From Lachnospiraceae bacterium (GTDB taxonomy: Bacteria > Bacillota > Clostridia > Lachnospirales > Lachnospiraceae), in contig JAGAIZ010000060.1 of the NCBI GenBank assembly GCA_017626325.1, positions 1-64,000 on the forward strand: a stretch of DNA of 64,000 nucleotides, written 5' to 3'. The notes beneath the pieces were generated by a model. The model was not told the DNA's origin. It did not search any database and saw only the letters and a list, made by a program, of their open reading frames with translations. The first letter of the stretch is position 1. The number at the start of each line of letters is the position of its first letter. Shown here piece by piece: positions 1-8,459 of the stretch. The position numbers and the translations under genes were made by a program.

Positions 1-32
1 AATTATCCATATAAATCCTCACTTTTTGTCAT

Positions 33-55
33 GCAGACCGCAGCGTCTGCTTTTT
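33..55 (+). terminator. Intrinsic terminator of a gene left of the window
   Basis: GCAGAC (33-38) pairs with GTCTGC (45-50) and is followed by five T. It probably ends a plus-strand transcript that starts outside the window. Confidence 0.6.
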
Positions 56-219
56 CCATATATATTTAAACGCTTTTAGACTGAGAAATCAAGAGAAAAT
101 TTGGTGAAATATCAAAGGAAAATATTAAAGGATAAGCTGTCAAAGGATAAATAGGAAAGCGAAAGTATCAAAGGCAAAATCCGCGTTCCATATACTTGGT
201 ATGGCCAATACATAAATCA

Positions 220-231
220 GAACGTGAGTTC
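220..231. promoter_or_regulatory. LexA/SOS box 1
   Basis: GAACGTGAGTTC is a perfect GAAC-N4-GTTC palindrome, the core of Firmicutes LexA (DinR) operators. It lies 9 bp upstream of the -35 hexamer at 241. A second box lies downstream of the -10, so the two bracket the promoter. Confidence 0.6.
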
Positions 232-240
232 GAAAAATGC

Positions 241-269
241 TTGCATTATACGTAGCGCTGTGATAATAT
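241..269 (+). promoter_or_regulatory. Promoter of the radical-SAM/DUF4130 operon
   Basis: TTGCAT (241-246), a 17-bp spacer, then TAATAT (264-269). The start point would fall near 276, on LexA box 2. The leader to the start codon is about 230 nt and contains the 9-bp repeat. Confidence 0.5.
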
Positions 270-276
270 AAACATA

Positions 277-288
277 GAACATTTGTTC
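277..288. promoter_or_regulatory. LexA/SOS box 2
   Basis: GAACATTTGTTC, again GAAC-N4-GTTC and extended to AGAAC/GTTCT. It sits just downstream of the -10 hexamer where a bound repressor would block initiation. Two such boxes within 70 bp around one promoter are unlikely by chance. Confidence 0.65.
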
Positions 289-353
289 TTAATTTGCAAT
301 TAGAATTTATACTGACAAAGAGAAGAAACATCCCTTCGGAATCCATGGAATTT

Positions 354-398
354 GCAGCCATCGCAGCCATCGCAGCCATCGCAGCCATCGCAGCCATT
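354..398. repeat. 9-bp tandem repeat, five copies of GCAGCCATC
   Basis: Four identical GCAGCCATC units and a fifth ending in T form a short array in the predicted leader. All frames are open through it, giving Gln-Pro-Ser, Ala-Ala-Ile or Ala-Ala-Met repeats. None has a ribosome binding site, so I do not call it coding. Confidence 0.75.
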
Positions 399-507
399 GC
401 AATCGTTGAGCCTGCGCGTTTGGATATGGAGGGCGTTCAGAATCAGTCAGAATCAGTCAGAGAAAGAGAGCAGGGAACAGAGAATGGAAATAAGGATTTC
501 TCCGCAG

Positions 508-1806
508 ATGTCCATGATGGATAAATTGAAAATTTTGGCGGATGCCGCCAAATATGACGTATCATGCAGCAGCAGCGGGTCTTCCCGTGCAAATGACGGC
601 GCCGGTCTGGGGAATACTGTCGCGGCAGGGCTGTGCCATAGTTTTGCGGCAGACGGCAGATGTATTTCCTTATTAAAGATACTTTTCACAAACGAATGTA
701 TTTATGATTGCAGATACTGTATTAATCGAAGATCCAACGATGTGAGACGCGCTTCTTTTACGCCGGATGAAGTCTGTGAATTGACAATGGAATTCTACAG
801 ACGCAATTATATAGAAGGATTATTCTTAAGCTCCGGCATATTATACAGTCCTGATTACACAATGGAACTGATCTGTGAGACGGTTTATAAGCTGCGTATG
901 GTGCACAGATTTCAGGGGTATATTCATGTGAAGGCAATACCGGGCGCTGATCCGGGGCTGATTCAGAAGGCCGGGTATCTGGCAGACCGTATGAGTGTCA
1001 ATCTGGAGATGGCGACAGCGGACGGACTGAAAGCGATGGCGCCGAATAAACACCGTAAGAATATCTTAAAACCAATGAGACTGATTCAAAATGGTATTGC
1101 GGAGAATAAGAATGAACTTACTTTATATAAACATGCGCCGCGTTTCTGTGAAGCAGGACAGTCTACCCAGATGGTAGTAGGGGCTTTGCCGGAGAGCGAT
1201 TATCAGATTATGTCCGTGGCGGAGAATTTATATGATAAGTTTTCCTTAAAAAGGGTATATTATTCAGCGTTTGTCAATGTGAACGGAGATAAGGAGCTGC
1301 CTGCGCCTGCAGGGGGACCGCCGTTACTGCGGGAGCACAGGCTGTATCAGGCTGACTGGCTTCTGCGGTTCTATCATTTTAAAGTGGATGAGCTTCTGAC
1401 GGCTGACAGACCGAATTTTAATATGGCGATTGATCCGAAAGCGGATTGGGCAGTCAGGCATCTGGAAATCTTTCCGGTGGAGATTAACCGTGCCGATTAT
1501 CAGCTTCTGCTGCGCATTCCGGGAGTGGGCGTGAAGAGTGCGAGACGTATTGTGGCGGCACGAAGGTTTGGAAATCTGACCTTTGAAAATTTGAAGAAAA
1601 TTGGCGTAGTGCTGAAAAGAGCGCTTTATTTTATTACCTGTAACGGCAAGATGATGTATCCGACGAAGCTTGAGGAAGAGTATATTGTGAGGAACCTTAC
1701 CTATCAGAATCAGATGGGAAGAGGTGAGAAACTGCCTTTTATGATGGACGGTACGGTCTACAGGCAGATGTCGCTGTTTGATGACGGGCAGATATTGGGG
1801 GCGTAG
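508..1806 (+). CDS. Radical SAM DNA modification/repair protein (TIGR03916-like)
   Basis: A 432-residue radical SAM protein of the family annotated as putative DNA modification/repair, distantly related to spore photoproduct lyase. Cysteines 64, 68 and 71 form the C-x3-C-x2-C motif that binds the 4Fe-4S cluster. Near residues 332-350 a helix-hairpin-helix motif (IPGVGVKSARRI) suggests DNA binding. The N-terminus (ILADAAKYDVSCSSSGSS) is the family signature. Four bases separate it from the DUF4130 gene, its usual partner. The start is uncertain: ATG 484 has AGGGA at good spacing, while ATG 508 has AAGGA and fits the family's N-terminus better. Two LexA-type boxes suggest SOS control. The lesion it acts on is not known to me. 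Confidence 0.85.
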   Translation: MSMMDKLKILADAAKYDVSCSSSGSSRANDGAGLGNTVAAGLCHSFAADGRCISLLKILFTNECIYDCRYCINRRSNDVRRASFTPDEVCELTMEFYRRNYIEGLFLSSGILYSPDYTMELICETVYKLRMVHRFQGYIHVKAIPGADPGLIQKAGYLADRMSVNLEMATADGLKAMAPNKHRKNILKPMRLIQNGIAENKNELTLYKHAPRFCEAGQSTQMVVGALPESDYQIMSVAENLYDKFSLKRVYYSAFVNVNGDKELPAPAGGPPLLREHRLYQADWLLRFYHFKVDELLTADRPNFNMAIDPKADWAVRHLEIFPVEINRADYQLLLRIPGVGVKSARRIVAARRFGNLTFENLKKIGVVLKRALYFITCNGKMMYPTKLEEEYIVRNLTYQNQMGRGEKLPFMMDGTVYRQMSLFDDGQILGA

Positions 1807-1810
1807 GGAT

Positions 1811-2587
1811 ATGGAAGAGCAGTATTTTATTTGTGAGGATTCGATAGAAGGTATTTTTACCGGCATTTATGAGGCATATGCGTTAAGGAAGGGACACGAG
1901 CATACCCATATACAGGTGGGAGAAGACAGTAATTACAGATTATTTGCTTCCTATCTGTATATTCAGCCGGATCCTGTCAAGACTGATAAAGTAGCGGGAA
2001 CTCTGAGAAAGCGGCTGGGAGAGAACGCATATTACGCTATCTGCCGCGCAGCCGCCTCTTATAATAAGGAAGAGAAAGGGGAAGCCATCTACCGCACGGT
2101 GGTGGATGGCATTACGGCAGGCAGCGGCAGGCGCGTGATGGAAAACCTGCGCAATCCCTATGTGATGAAGACCTTTGAACTTGCCAGGTATACGGCCAAT
2201 GAAGCGCATTATGAGACAGAGTTTATTCGGTTTGAGGAATTAGAGCAGGGAATCCTGTATGCGGTAATCGGACCGAAGAATAGTGTAGTGCCTTTTATTA
2301 TGCCCCATTTTGCCGACAGGCTGTCAATCGAGAATTTTATGATTTATGATGAAACCCATGGATTGTTTGGGGTACATCCGGCGAAAAGGGAATGGTATCT
2401 GGTATCAGAGCCGGAGAATTTCAGGAAGGAACAACTGAGACGCTCCCGGAAGGAAGAGCAGTATCGTGAATTGTTTACGATTTTTCATGAAACGATTGGC
2501 ATCAAAGAACGTGAAAACAAGCGCCTGCAAAGGCAAATGTGCCCGTTACGCTACCAAGATTATATGTCGGAATTCGCACAAAAATGA
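1811..2587 (+). CDS. DUF4130 probable DNA metabolism protein (TIGR03915-like)
   Basis: A 258-residue protein of the DUF4130 family, whose C-terminal part is related to uracil-DNA glycosylases and which is nearly always encoded beside the radical SAM protein upstream. The family start (MEEQYFICEDSIEGIFTGIY) fixes the ATG at 1811, four bases after the preceding stop, so the two are co-translated. The family's usual length is about 250 residues, so it is intact. By inference the pair processes a damaged or modified base, the radical SAM enzyme doing the chemistry and this protein recognising or excising. The substrate is unknown. Confidence 0.82.
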   Translation: MEEQYFICEDSIEGIFTGIYEAYALRKGHEHTHIQVGEDSNYRLFASYLYIQPDPVKTDKVAGTLRKRLGENAYYAICRAAASYNKEEKGEAIYRTVVDGITAGSGRRVMENLRNPYVMKTFELARYTANEAHYETEFIRFEELEQGILYAVIGPKNSVVPFIMPHFADRLSIENFMIYDETHGLFGVHPAKREWYLVSEPENFRKEQLRRSRKEEQYRELFTIFHETIGIKERENKRLQRQMCPLRYQDYMSEFAQK

Positions 2588-2726
2588 TTAAAATGCGCAT
2601 TAAAATATTAAAGTGTCAAAGAGGTTCCTGTGCACTTTTTACAAATATTTGTTTGAAGGTCAAACTATATTTGACAGGTTTTGGAAAAATCATCCAAACG
2701 TATCTTTTTGCGTAAAAAACTGCCTC

Positions 2727-2754
2727 TTTACAAAAAAAAACAAAGGAGTATAAT
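2727..2754 (+). promoter_or_regulatory. Promoter of the HPr-like gene
   Basis: TTTACA (2727-2732), 16-bp spacer, TATAAT (2749-2754), about 80 nt before the start codon. An inverted repeat TTTGGA/TCCAAA (2680-2698) lies upstream. Confidence 0.6.
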
Positions 2755-2834
2755 CTACTCAACAAGGAGATAAAGAAAACGTTTTTTCTATGTGTGACTT
2801 TTGCATACGTAAATGGAAAAGGAAGGTGAATATT

Positions 2835-3059
2835 ATGCAACATAGAATCAAATTAAGACCGGACGAAGTGAAGGATTTCGTATCCGCTGCTACCAGATGT
2901 AACTTTGATGTAGACATCTCCTATAACAGTTTTATAGTAGATGCCAAATCTATTATCGGTGTATTAGGACTTAACTTCAACCAGATTCTGACAGTATCTT
3001 ATAATGGTTATGATGTTGATTTCGAGAATTACCTTCAGAAATTCTCTATCGCATGTTAA
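2835..3059 (+). CDS. HPr-like protein without the phosphorylatable histidine
   Basis: A 74-residue protein with the HPr fold signature. The helix region around KSIIGVLGL aligns with the KSIMGVMSL block of HPr that carries regulatory Ser46, and the following beta-strand matches too. The HARP motif with catalytic His15 is absent, Arg or Lys standing at that place. It therefore should not carry PTS phosphate but might still be a target of HPr kinase, as Crh is in Bacillus. It has its own promoter and a terminator behind it, and no PTS gene is near. The ATG at 2835 follows a GGAAGGTGAA ribosome site. Function is inferred only. Confidence 0.7.
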   Translation: MQHRIKLRPDEVKDFVSAATRCNFDVDISYNSFIVDAKSIIGVLGLNFNQILTVSYNGYDVDFENYLQKFSIAC

Positions 3060-3125
3060 GAGAGACCGGTAAAAAGTTTCAGTCTGTGCCGAAGACAAGA
3101 CGTAGATAGATATGCAGTTACATTG

Positions 3126-3170
3126 ACTCCCTATTTAAGATAGCGTAATATCTTAAATAGGGAGTTTTCT
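3126..3170. terminator. Intrinsic terminator of the HPr-like gene
   Basis: A 17-bp perfect stem (3126-3142 with 3149-3165), six-base loop, then TTTTC. Strong enough to separate the HPr-like transcript from the helicase gene. Confidence 0.85.
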
Positions 3171-3247
3171 GTTTGAGTGCGCACCAGATCGCGCAAATTC
3201 CCGGTAAACGAACGGGTGGCATGATATAAGTTAAGAAGGACAAGTAT

Positions 3248-5734
3248 ATGGAAATACGAGTTTCGGTCCGAAGCCTGGTAGAGTTCATTCTGCGCTCCGG
3301 CGATATCGATAATCGAAAAGCGGCCGCGCCCGAAAACGCGATGCAGGAAGGAAGCCGGATTCACAGAATGATACAGCGCCGTATGGGGCCGGAGTATCAG
3401 GCTGAGGTGGGGCTTAAGTATGTGTATCGGGTCGAAGCCGCCGATAGGATAGAGAGTGTATCCGTTGTGGCAGGCGGGATGCCGTCTGCGGCTTTGGACG
3501 GAGAAGACGGCACGATGCGGCATATGCCTGCAGAATATGATATTGTAGTGGAGGGACGTGCGGACGGCATTATTACGAAGGAAGATGTGACCATTGATGA
3601 AATCAAGGGAACTTTTCATGATCTGAAGAAAATGAAAGGCCCTGTACCGGTTCATTTGGCGCAGGCGAAATGCTATGCCTATATGTATGCCAGGCAGCAG
3701 GAGCTTGAGCGGATTCGGGTACGCATGACTTATTGTCATATAGAGACGGAAGAGCTTCGTTACTTTTATTATGATTTTACTTATGTGGAATTGGATGAAT
3801 GGTTTGCGTATGTGATGGAGCAGTACCGTAAATGGGCGGATTACAGCTTCTGGTGGCAGCAGGTCAGACAGTCGTCCATCAAGACGCTTGCGTTTCCTTT
3901 TCCTTACAGGGAAGGGCAGAAAGATCTGGTGACTTATGTTTATCAGACGATATATCATAAGCGGAAATTATTTATCGAAGCGCCTACCGGTGTTGGTAAG
4001 ACGATATCCACTGTTTTTCCGGCTGTGAAGGCGATGGGAGAGGGATTGTGTGACAAGATATTCTATCTGACTGCGAAAACCATTACCCGCACGGTGGCAG
4101 ATCAAACGTTTGCGCTCCTGCGGGAGCAGGGACTTAAGCTTAAGAGCGTGAATCTGACTGCCAGAGACAAGATCTGCTTCATGGAGGAGTCAGAATGTAA
4201 TCCCGAGTATTGTCCTTTTGCCAGAGGGCATTATGACAGGATCAATGAAGCCATGTACGATATGCTGATCCACGAAGACAATTATAACAGGGAGACGATC
4301 GAGACGTATGCGGGGAAGCATGAGGTATGTCCCTTTGAAATGTGCCTGGATATGAGCCTCTTCTCGGATGCGGTCATTTGCGACTATAATTATTTGTTTG
4401 ATCCCCACGTATATCTGCGGCGCTTTTTTGCTGATGGCGTGCGCGGGGAATATATTTTTCTGGTGGATGAAGCGCATAATCTGGTAGAGCGCGGCAGAGA
4501 TATGTATAGTGCGGTACTGCGCAAGGAAGATTTTCTGGAATTAAAGAAGACTGTGAAAGCGTATGATGAGCGGATTGCCAGGAATCTTGATAAGTGCAAT
4601 AGAGAGCTTTTGGCGCTCAAGAGAGAATGTGAGAAGTACAGAATTGAAGAAACAATCGATTCCTTTGTGCGGGCATTGATTCGGCTGGGGTCAGCTATGG
4701 ACGATTACCTGGAAGATCATGAAGACAGCCCGGTCAGAAAAGAGGTTCTGGAATTCTATTTTGAAGTTTCTCATTTTCTGGAAATGTATGAGTTGGTGGA
4801 CGAGAATTATGTGATATATTCGGAGATAGAGTCAGACGGCAGTTTTATTCTGAAGCTCTTCTGTGTCAATCCGGCTAAGAATCTTAAGGAGTGCATGATG
4901 CGCGGCAGAAGCACGATTCTGTTTTCTGCCACGCTTCTGCCGATTCAATATTACAAAACCTTGCTGGGCGCTGCCGAAGGGGATTATGAGGTTTATGCCA
5001 GGTCCGTATTTCGTCCCGAGAAGCTTGGGCTCTATATTGGAAGCGATGTGACGAGTAAATACAGCCGCAGAAGCAGCGAAGAATATTATCGGATCGCGTC
5101 CTACATTCATAATATAGTAGAAAAAAGGCACGGCAATTATATGCTGTTTTTCCCTTCCCATGCCTTTATGCGGGAAGTGTACGATATCTATCAGCATTAC
5201 TTTAACAGGGAGTGCGCGGCGGAATGTATCGTGCAGGAAGAATATATGGACGAGCAGGCGAGGGAGATATTCTTAAGCCGGTTTACAGGAAATGAAAATT
5301 GTGATCTGAATGCCCTGATACAGATAGAGATTGAGATGGAAGAAGAGAAAAGTCTGCTTGGCTTCTGCGTAATGGGAGGTATTTTCAGTGAAGGAATCGA
5401 TCTTAAGAATGACAGCCTGATCGGCGCTGTTATTGTTGGGACGGGAATACCGCAGGTATGCAATGAGCGGGAAATATTGAAGAATTATTTTGACGGCTGG
5501 GGAGAGAGCGGCTTTGACTATGCCTATCGGTATCCGGGGATGAATAAAGTGCTGCAGGCGGCAGGACGCGTCATTCGTACTGCGGAGGACTTCGGAATCG
5601 TGGCGCTGTTGGACGAGCGTTTCCTGACGCCTGCTTATCAAAGACTGTTCCCAAGAGAATGGCATAATTATGAAGTTACGGATGTTGACCGTATTGGTCG
5701 GCGTATAGAACGGTTCTGGGACGAATGGCTGTAA
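3248..5734 (+). CDS. Cas4-like nuclease fused to XPD/Rad3-type helicase
   Basis: An 828-residue superfamily 2 helicase of the DinG/Rad3 group. Residues 1 to about 215 look like a PD-(D/E)XK nuclease: an Asp before a strand, the ExK pair in TIDEIKGT, and the QAKCYAY helix seen in Cas4 and AddB nucleases. Walker A is EAPTGVGKT (about 245-252) and Walker B is DEAH (about 406). Between them several cysteines (about 310-366, including CNPEYC and CPFEMC) fit the iron-sulfur domain of XPD helicases. The C-terminal HELICc2 part includes QAAGRVIRT. Firmicutes DinG usually has a DnaQ-type exonuclease instead. It likely unwinds and trims damaged or branched DNA, consistent with its repair neighbours. 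Confidence 0.82.
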   Translation: MEIRVSVRSLVEFILRSGDIDNRKAAAPENAMQEGSRIHRMIQRRMGPEYQAEVGLKYVYRVEAADRIESVSVVAGGMPSAALDGEDGTMRHMPAEYDIVVEGRADGIITKEDVTIDEIKGTFHDLKKMKGPVPVHLAQAKCYAYMYARQQELERIRVRMTYCHIETEELRYFYYDFTYVELDEWFAYVMEQYRKWADYSFWWQQVRQSSIKTLAFPFPYREGQKDLVTYVYQTIYHKRKLFIEAPTGVGKTISTVFPAVKAMGEGLCDKIFYLTAKTITRTVADQTFALLREQGLKLKSVNLTARDKICFMEESECNPEYCPFARGHYDRINEAMYDMLIHEDNYNRETIETYAGKHEVCPFEMCLDMSLFSDAVICDYNYLFDPHVYLRRFFADGVRGEYIFLVDEAHNLVERGRDMYSAVLRKEDFLELKKTVKAYDERIARNLDKCNRELLALKRECEKYRIEETIDSFVRALIRLGSAMDDYLEDHEDSPVRKEVLEFYFEVSHFLEMYELVDENYVIYSEIESDGSFILKLFCVNPAKNLKECMMRGRSTILFSATLLPIQYYKTLLGAAEGDYEVYARSVFRPEKLGLYIGSDVTSKYSRRSSEEYYRIASYIHNIVEKRHGNYMLFFPSHAFMREVYDIYQHYFNRECAAECIVQEEYMDEQAREIFLSRFTGNENCDLNALIQIEIEMEEEKSLLGFCVMGGIFSEGIDLKNDSLIGAVIVGTGIPQVCNEREILKNYFDGWGESGFDYAYRYPGMNKVLQAAGRVIRTAEDFGIVALLDERFLTPAYQRLFPREWHNYEVTDVDRIGRRIERFWDEWL

Positions 5735-5751
5735 TGCACTGCGCTATCGCG

Positions 5752-6621
5752 TCAGTCGGTATAGCTCTGGCGCAATAACGCGATTTCCTCCCGATAAGGA
5801 GCAACCTTCTTATCGGGGTTATCGGCTGACGGCACGTAGGGCGTTTCCAGTATTTTGGGAAGATGCATAAAGTCCGGGTGGTGGACGATGCGGCGAAGCG
5901 CTTCTATGCCGATCGTGCCGCTCCCGATATTGGCGTGGCGGTCCTTGCCGGCGCCCCGCTCGTTCTTGCTGTCATTGATATGAAAGACGGCAATCCGGTC
6001 TTTTCCTATTAATTGATCAAATTGGTCAATCACTTCGTCGAAACGCTCCGCTACGTCATATCCGGCATCGTTTAAGTGACAGGTATCCATGCAGACGCGA
6101 AGCTTATCGCTATAGTGCACTTTATCAAAGATTGCTGCCAGTTCTTCGAAGGAACGGCCGATTTCGGAGCCTTTACCAGCCATTGTTTCCAGGGCGATAC
6201 AGCAATCCTGATCCTTCGTAAGGACTTCATTCAGGCCTTGAGCGATCCGGTCAATGCCAATATCTGCTCCTGCACCGACATGGGAACCGGGGTGCAGGAT
6301 CAATAGATGAGAGCCCATGGCGATGGTGCGCTCTATCTCCAGGGCCAGGAATTCCACGCCGATCTTATAGGTGTCAGGATTGACGGAATTAGCCAGGTTG
6401 ATGATATAGGGCGCGTGTACCACGAATTCTTCTATGGCATGCGCATGCATATAGTCCCATGCTTCCGTGATTCTTAGTTCGGAGATATCCTTTCGTTTCG
6501 TATTCTGCGGCGCGCCTGTATAGAGCATAAAGGTATTGGCGCCGTAGGAAACGGCTTCTTTGGCGGAGCCTAACATCATTTCTTTTCCGTTCATTCCCAC
6601 ATGGGAGCCTAATTTCAACAT
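5752..6621 (-). CDS. nfo: Deoxyribonuclease IV (endonuclease IV)
   Basis: A 289-residue AP endonuclease of the endonuclease IV family that cuts 5' of abasic sites in base excision repair. The family metal-ligand blocks are all present: [40 protein letters not shown] and a C-terminal LETP. Length and start ([13 protein letters not shown]) match the family. It is convergent with the helicase gene, 17 bp apart, with no obvious terminator between. A plus-strand ATTATA at 6725 could be its -10 read on the minus strand, but I find no convincing -35. Confidence 0.93.
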   Translation of the reverse strand: MLKLGSHVGMNGKEMMLGSAKEAVSYGANTFMLYTGAPQNTKRKDISELRITEAWDYMHAHAIEEFVVHAPYIINLANSVNPDTYKIGVEFLALEIERTIAMGSHLLILHPGSHVGAGADIGIDRIAQGLNEVLTKDQDCCIALETMAGKGSEIGRSFEELAAIFDKVHYSDKLRVCMDTCHLNDAGYDVAERFDEVIDQFDQLIGKDRIAVFHINDSKNERGAGKDRHANIGSGTIGIEALRRIVHHPDFMHLPKILETPYVPSADNPDKKVAPYREEIALLRQSYTD

Positions 6622-6860
6622 AAGTCGTCCTCCTGTTATCAGCCTGCGGTTCCTGCCGCAGAATCTTATCTTAGTAATTAACCAATAGGGTCAATAGAAT
6701 ATTCGTACTGACTGCTTCGAACTTATTATACAGTAATCAGAACGAATAATCAGCAATAAAAATTAGGTAATCAGAAAAAAGAAATAGAAAAAAACAAATA
6801 TGACACTTAAAATGGAGATAAAATGAGACAAGAGTCGGCAGGATATGACAAACATGTCAC

Positions 6861-6944
6861 TGTGGATAACTTTGTGGAAATTGGGGATTTCTTTAGCTTA
6901 TTAGACACTTTTTATAAAAAATATGGGTGAAAAGCTGTGGAAAA
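6861..6944. promoter_or_regulatory. Cluster of DnaA-box-like 9-mers
   Basis: On the plus strand TGTGGATAA (6861-6869) is a perfect DnaA box complement. TGTGGAAAT (6873-6881) and TGTGGAAAA (6936-6944) differ by two and one bases. An AT-rich stretch lies between. No dnaA, dnaN or recF is near, so this is not called the replication origin. Confidence 0.35.
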
Positions 6945-7013
6945 GTCGATAGACGGATTAATGTTTACCCAAAATAGTACCCGATCAGTCAATATTGGAA
7001 CCGACGGTAAGGT

Positions 7014-7043
7014 TTGACGATGAGGCTTAAGTAGTGATATACT
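7014..7043 (+). promoter_or_regulatory. Promoter of the amylase-family gene
   Basis: TTGACG (7014-7019), 18-bp spacer, TATACT (7038-7043). Downstream the 17-mers at 7068-7084 and 7089-7105 repeat with period 21 and three differences, a possible tandem regulator site. Confidence 0.5.
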
Positions 7044-7125
7044 TAAGGACGTTCTAAGTGATACTAAAGTACCAAGCTGCGTGACTAAAATACTAAGTTG
7101 CGTGAAATGATGAGGAGATGAAACT

Positions 7126-8436
7126 ATGTGGGCATATGAGAGTGTATTTTATCAGATTTATCCGCTGGGATTTTGCGGAGCGCCATTTGAGAATGACGGG
7201 AAACTGGAGCATCGCATCCTGAAAGTGAATGACTGGATTCCCCATATGAAGAAATTAGGCGTCAACGCGGTTTATTTTTCGCCCGTATTTGAGTCCGATA
7301 CGCATGGATATAATACGAGAGATTATCACACGATAGACTGCAGGCTGGGAACCAATGAAGATTTTAAAGAGGTATGCGAAAAGCTGCATGACAATGGCAT
7401 CAAGGTGGTGCTGGACGGTGTGTTCAATCATGTGGGAAGAGGTTTCTGGGCTTTCCAGGACGTATTAAAGAATCGTGAGAATTCGCCTTATCTTAGCTGG
7501 TTCCATATCAATCTGGGCGACAATTCCAATTATAACGACGGATTATGGTATGAAGGCTGGGAAGGCAATTATGACCTGGTGAAGCTGAATCTTCGGAATG
7601 AAGAGGTGATTGCACATATTCTGGACAGCATCAAAGGCTGGGCAGAGGAATTCGATATCGACGGGCTGCGGCTTGATGTGGCTTATTGCCTGGATCATGA
7701 TTTCCTGCGCAGGCTGCGCAGCTTCTGTGACGGCCTGAAACCGGATTTCTTCCTCCTGGGAGAGACGCTGCATGGAGATTACAACCAGTGGATGAACGAT
7801 GCCATGCTGCATTCGGTGACCAATTATGAGTGCTATAAGGGACTGTTCTCCAGCTTCAACAGTATGAATATGTTTGAAATCATTCACTCCCTGCTGCGTC
7901 AGTTCGGACCGGAGAACTGGACGCTGTACAGAGGAAAACATATGCTTTCTTTTGTGGATAACCATGATGTGACCAGAATCGCCAGCAATCTGAACAACGA
8001 GAAGCATCTGCCGTTAATCTATGCGCTTGCGTTCGGCATGCCGGGCATTCCCTGCGTCTATTACGGAAGCGAGTGGGGCGCCAGGGCGCATAAGAGCGAG
8101 GGAGATCCGGCGCTGCGCGCCTGCTTCGATGAGCCGGTATGGAATGAACTGGGAGAGTGGATCAGTAAGCTTGCCGAAGCGAAGAAGAACTCGGCTGCGC
8201 TTAACTATGGTGATTTCCGTTCCGTGCTGCTTACGAATAAGCAGTGTATCTTTGAACGGAAGTGTGAGAGTGAGCGGGTTTTGGTGGCGATCAATGCGGA
8301 TGGGGAGAATTATACCGCGCATTTTGACGCCGGCTGCGGTCTGGCACAGGATCTGATTACCGGAGAGAAACATGACTTCGGCGGCGGCAGTGAACTGCCC
8401 CCCTACAGTGCTTTTTTCTGGAAGATGGAGAAGTAG
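7126..8436 (+). CDS. Alpha-amylase family (GH13) glycosidase
   Basis: A 436-residue cytoplasmic GH13 enzyme without signal peptide. The catalytic triad is visible: Asp184 in GLRLDVAY, Glu213 in LGETLHGDY and Asp281 in VDNHD, with region I DGVFNHVG near residue 97. The layout resembles neopullulanase/cyclomaltodextrinase or maltodextrin glucosidase but lacks the N-terminal domain of neopullulanases. It probably cleaves short maltodextrins taken up by another system. GATGAGGAG precedes the ATG. It is monocistronic: a promoter lies in front and the liv promoter begins 24 bp after its stop. Exact specificity cannot be read from sequence. Confidence 0.85.
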   Translation: MWAYESVFYQIYPLGFCGAPFENDGKLEHRILKVNDWIPHMKKLGVNAVYFSPVFESDTHGYNTRDYHTIDCRLGTNEDFKEVCEKLHDNGIKVVLDGVFNHVGRGFWAFQDVLKNRENSPYLSWFHINLGDNSNYNDGLWYEGWEGNYDLVKLNLRNEEVIAHILDSIKGWAEEFDIDGLRLDVAYCLDHDFLRRLRSFCDGLKPDFFLLGETLHGDYNQWMNDAMLHSVTNYECYKGLFSSFNSMNMFEIIHSLLRQFGPENWTLYRGKHMLSFVDNHDVTRIASNLNNEKHLPLIYALAFGMPGIPCVYYGSEWGARAHKSEGDPALRACFDEPVWNELGEWISKLAEAKKNSAALNYGDFRSVLLTNKQCIFERKCESERVLVAINADGENYTAHFDAGCGLAQDLITGEKHDFGGGSELPPYSAFFWKMEK

Positions 8437-8459
8437 AATGGAAATTTAACAAAAAAGTA

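Larger units (their letters stand above)
1..507. other. Non-coding region before the radical-SAM gene
   Basis: I see no gene in this stretch. It holds a terminator of an upstream gene (33-55), a promoter flanked by two LexA-type boxes (220-288) and a 9-bp tandem repeat (354-398). Reading frames through the repeat are by-products of the repeat. Confidence 0.7.
6622..7125. other. 504-bp intergenic region between nfo and amylase genes
   Basis: No gene seen. It holds an AT-rich nfo-proximal part, a group of DnaA-box-like 9-mers (6861-6944), a promoter for the amylase gene (7014-7043) and a short imperfect direct repeat (7068-7105). Confidence 0.6.

Noticed and set aside
140-397. Minus-strand 85-codon ORF with Met-Ala-Ala repeats
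   Set aside because: A by-product of the 9-bp tandem repeat; no ribosome site and no coding signal.
354-398. Short array considered as CRISPR-like
   Set aside because: 9-bp units without spacers and no cas genes; a simple tandem repeat.
3131-3958. Long minus-strand ORF of 275 codons opposite the helicase
   Set aside because: Lies antisense to a well-supported gene and includes the terminator stem at 3126-3165; no family features.
6861-6944. Chromosomal replication origin
   Set aside because: No dnaA, dnaN or other origin genes nearby; only three boxes, so reported as a weak site instead.
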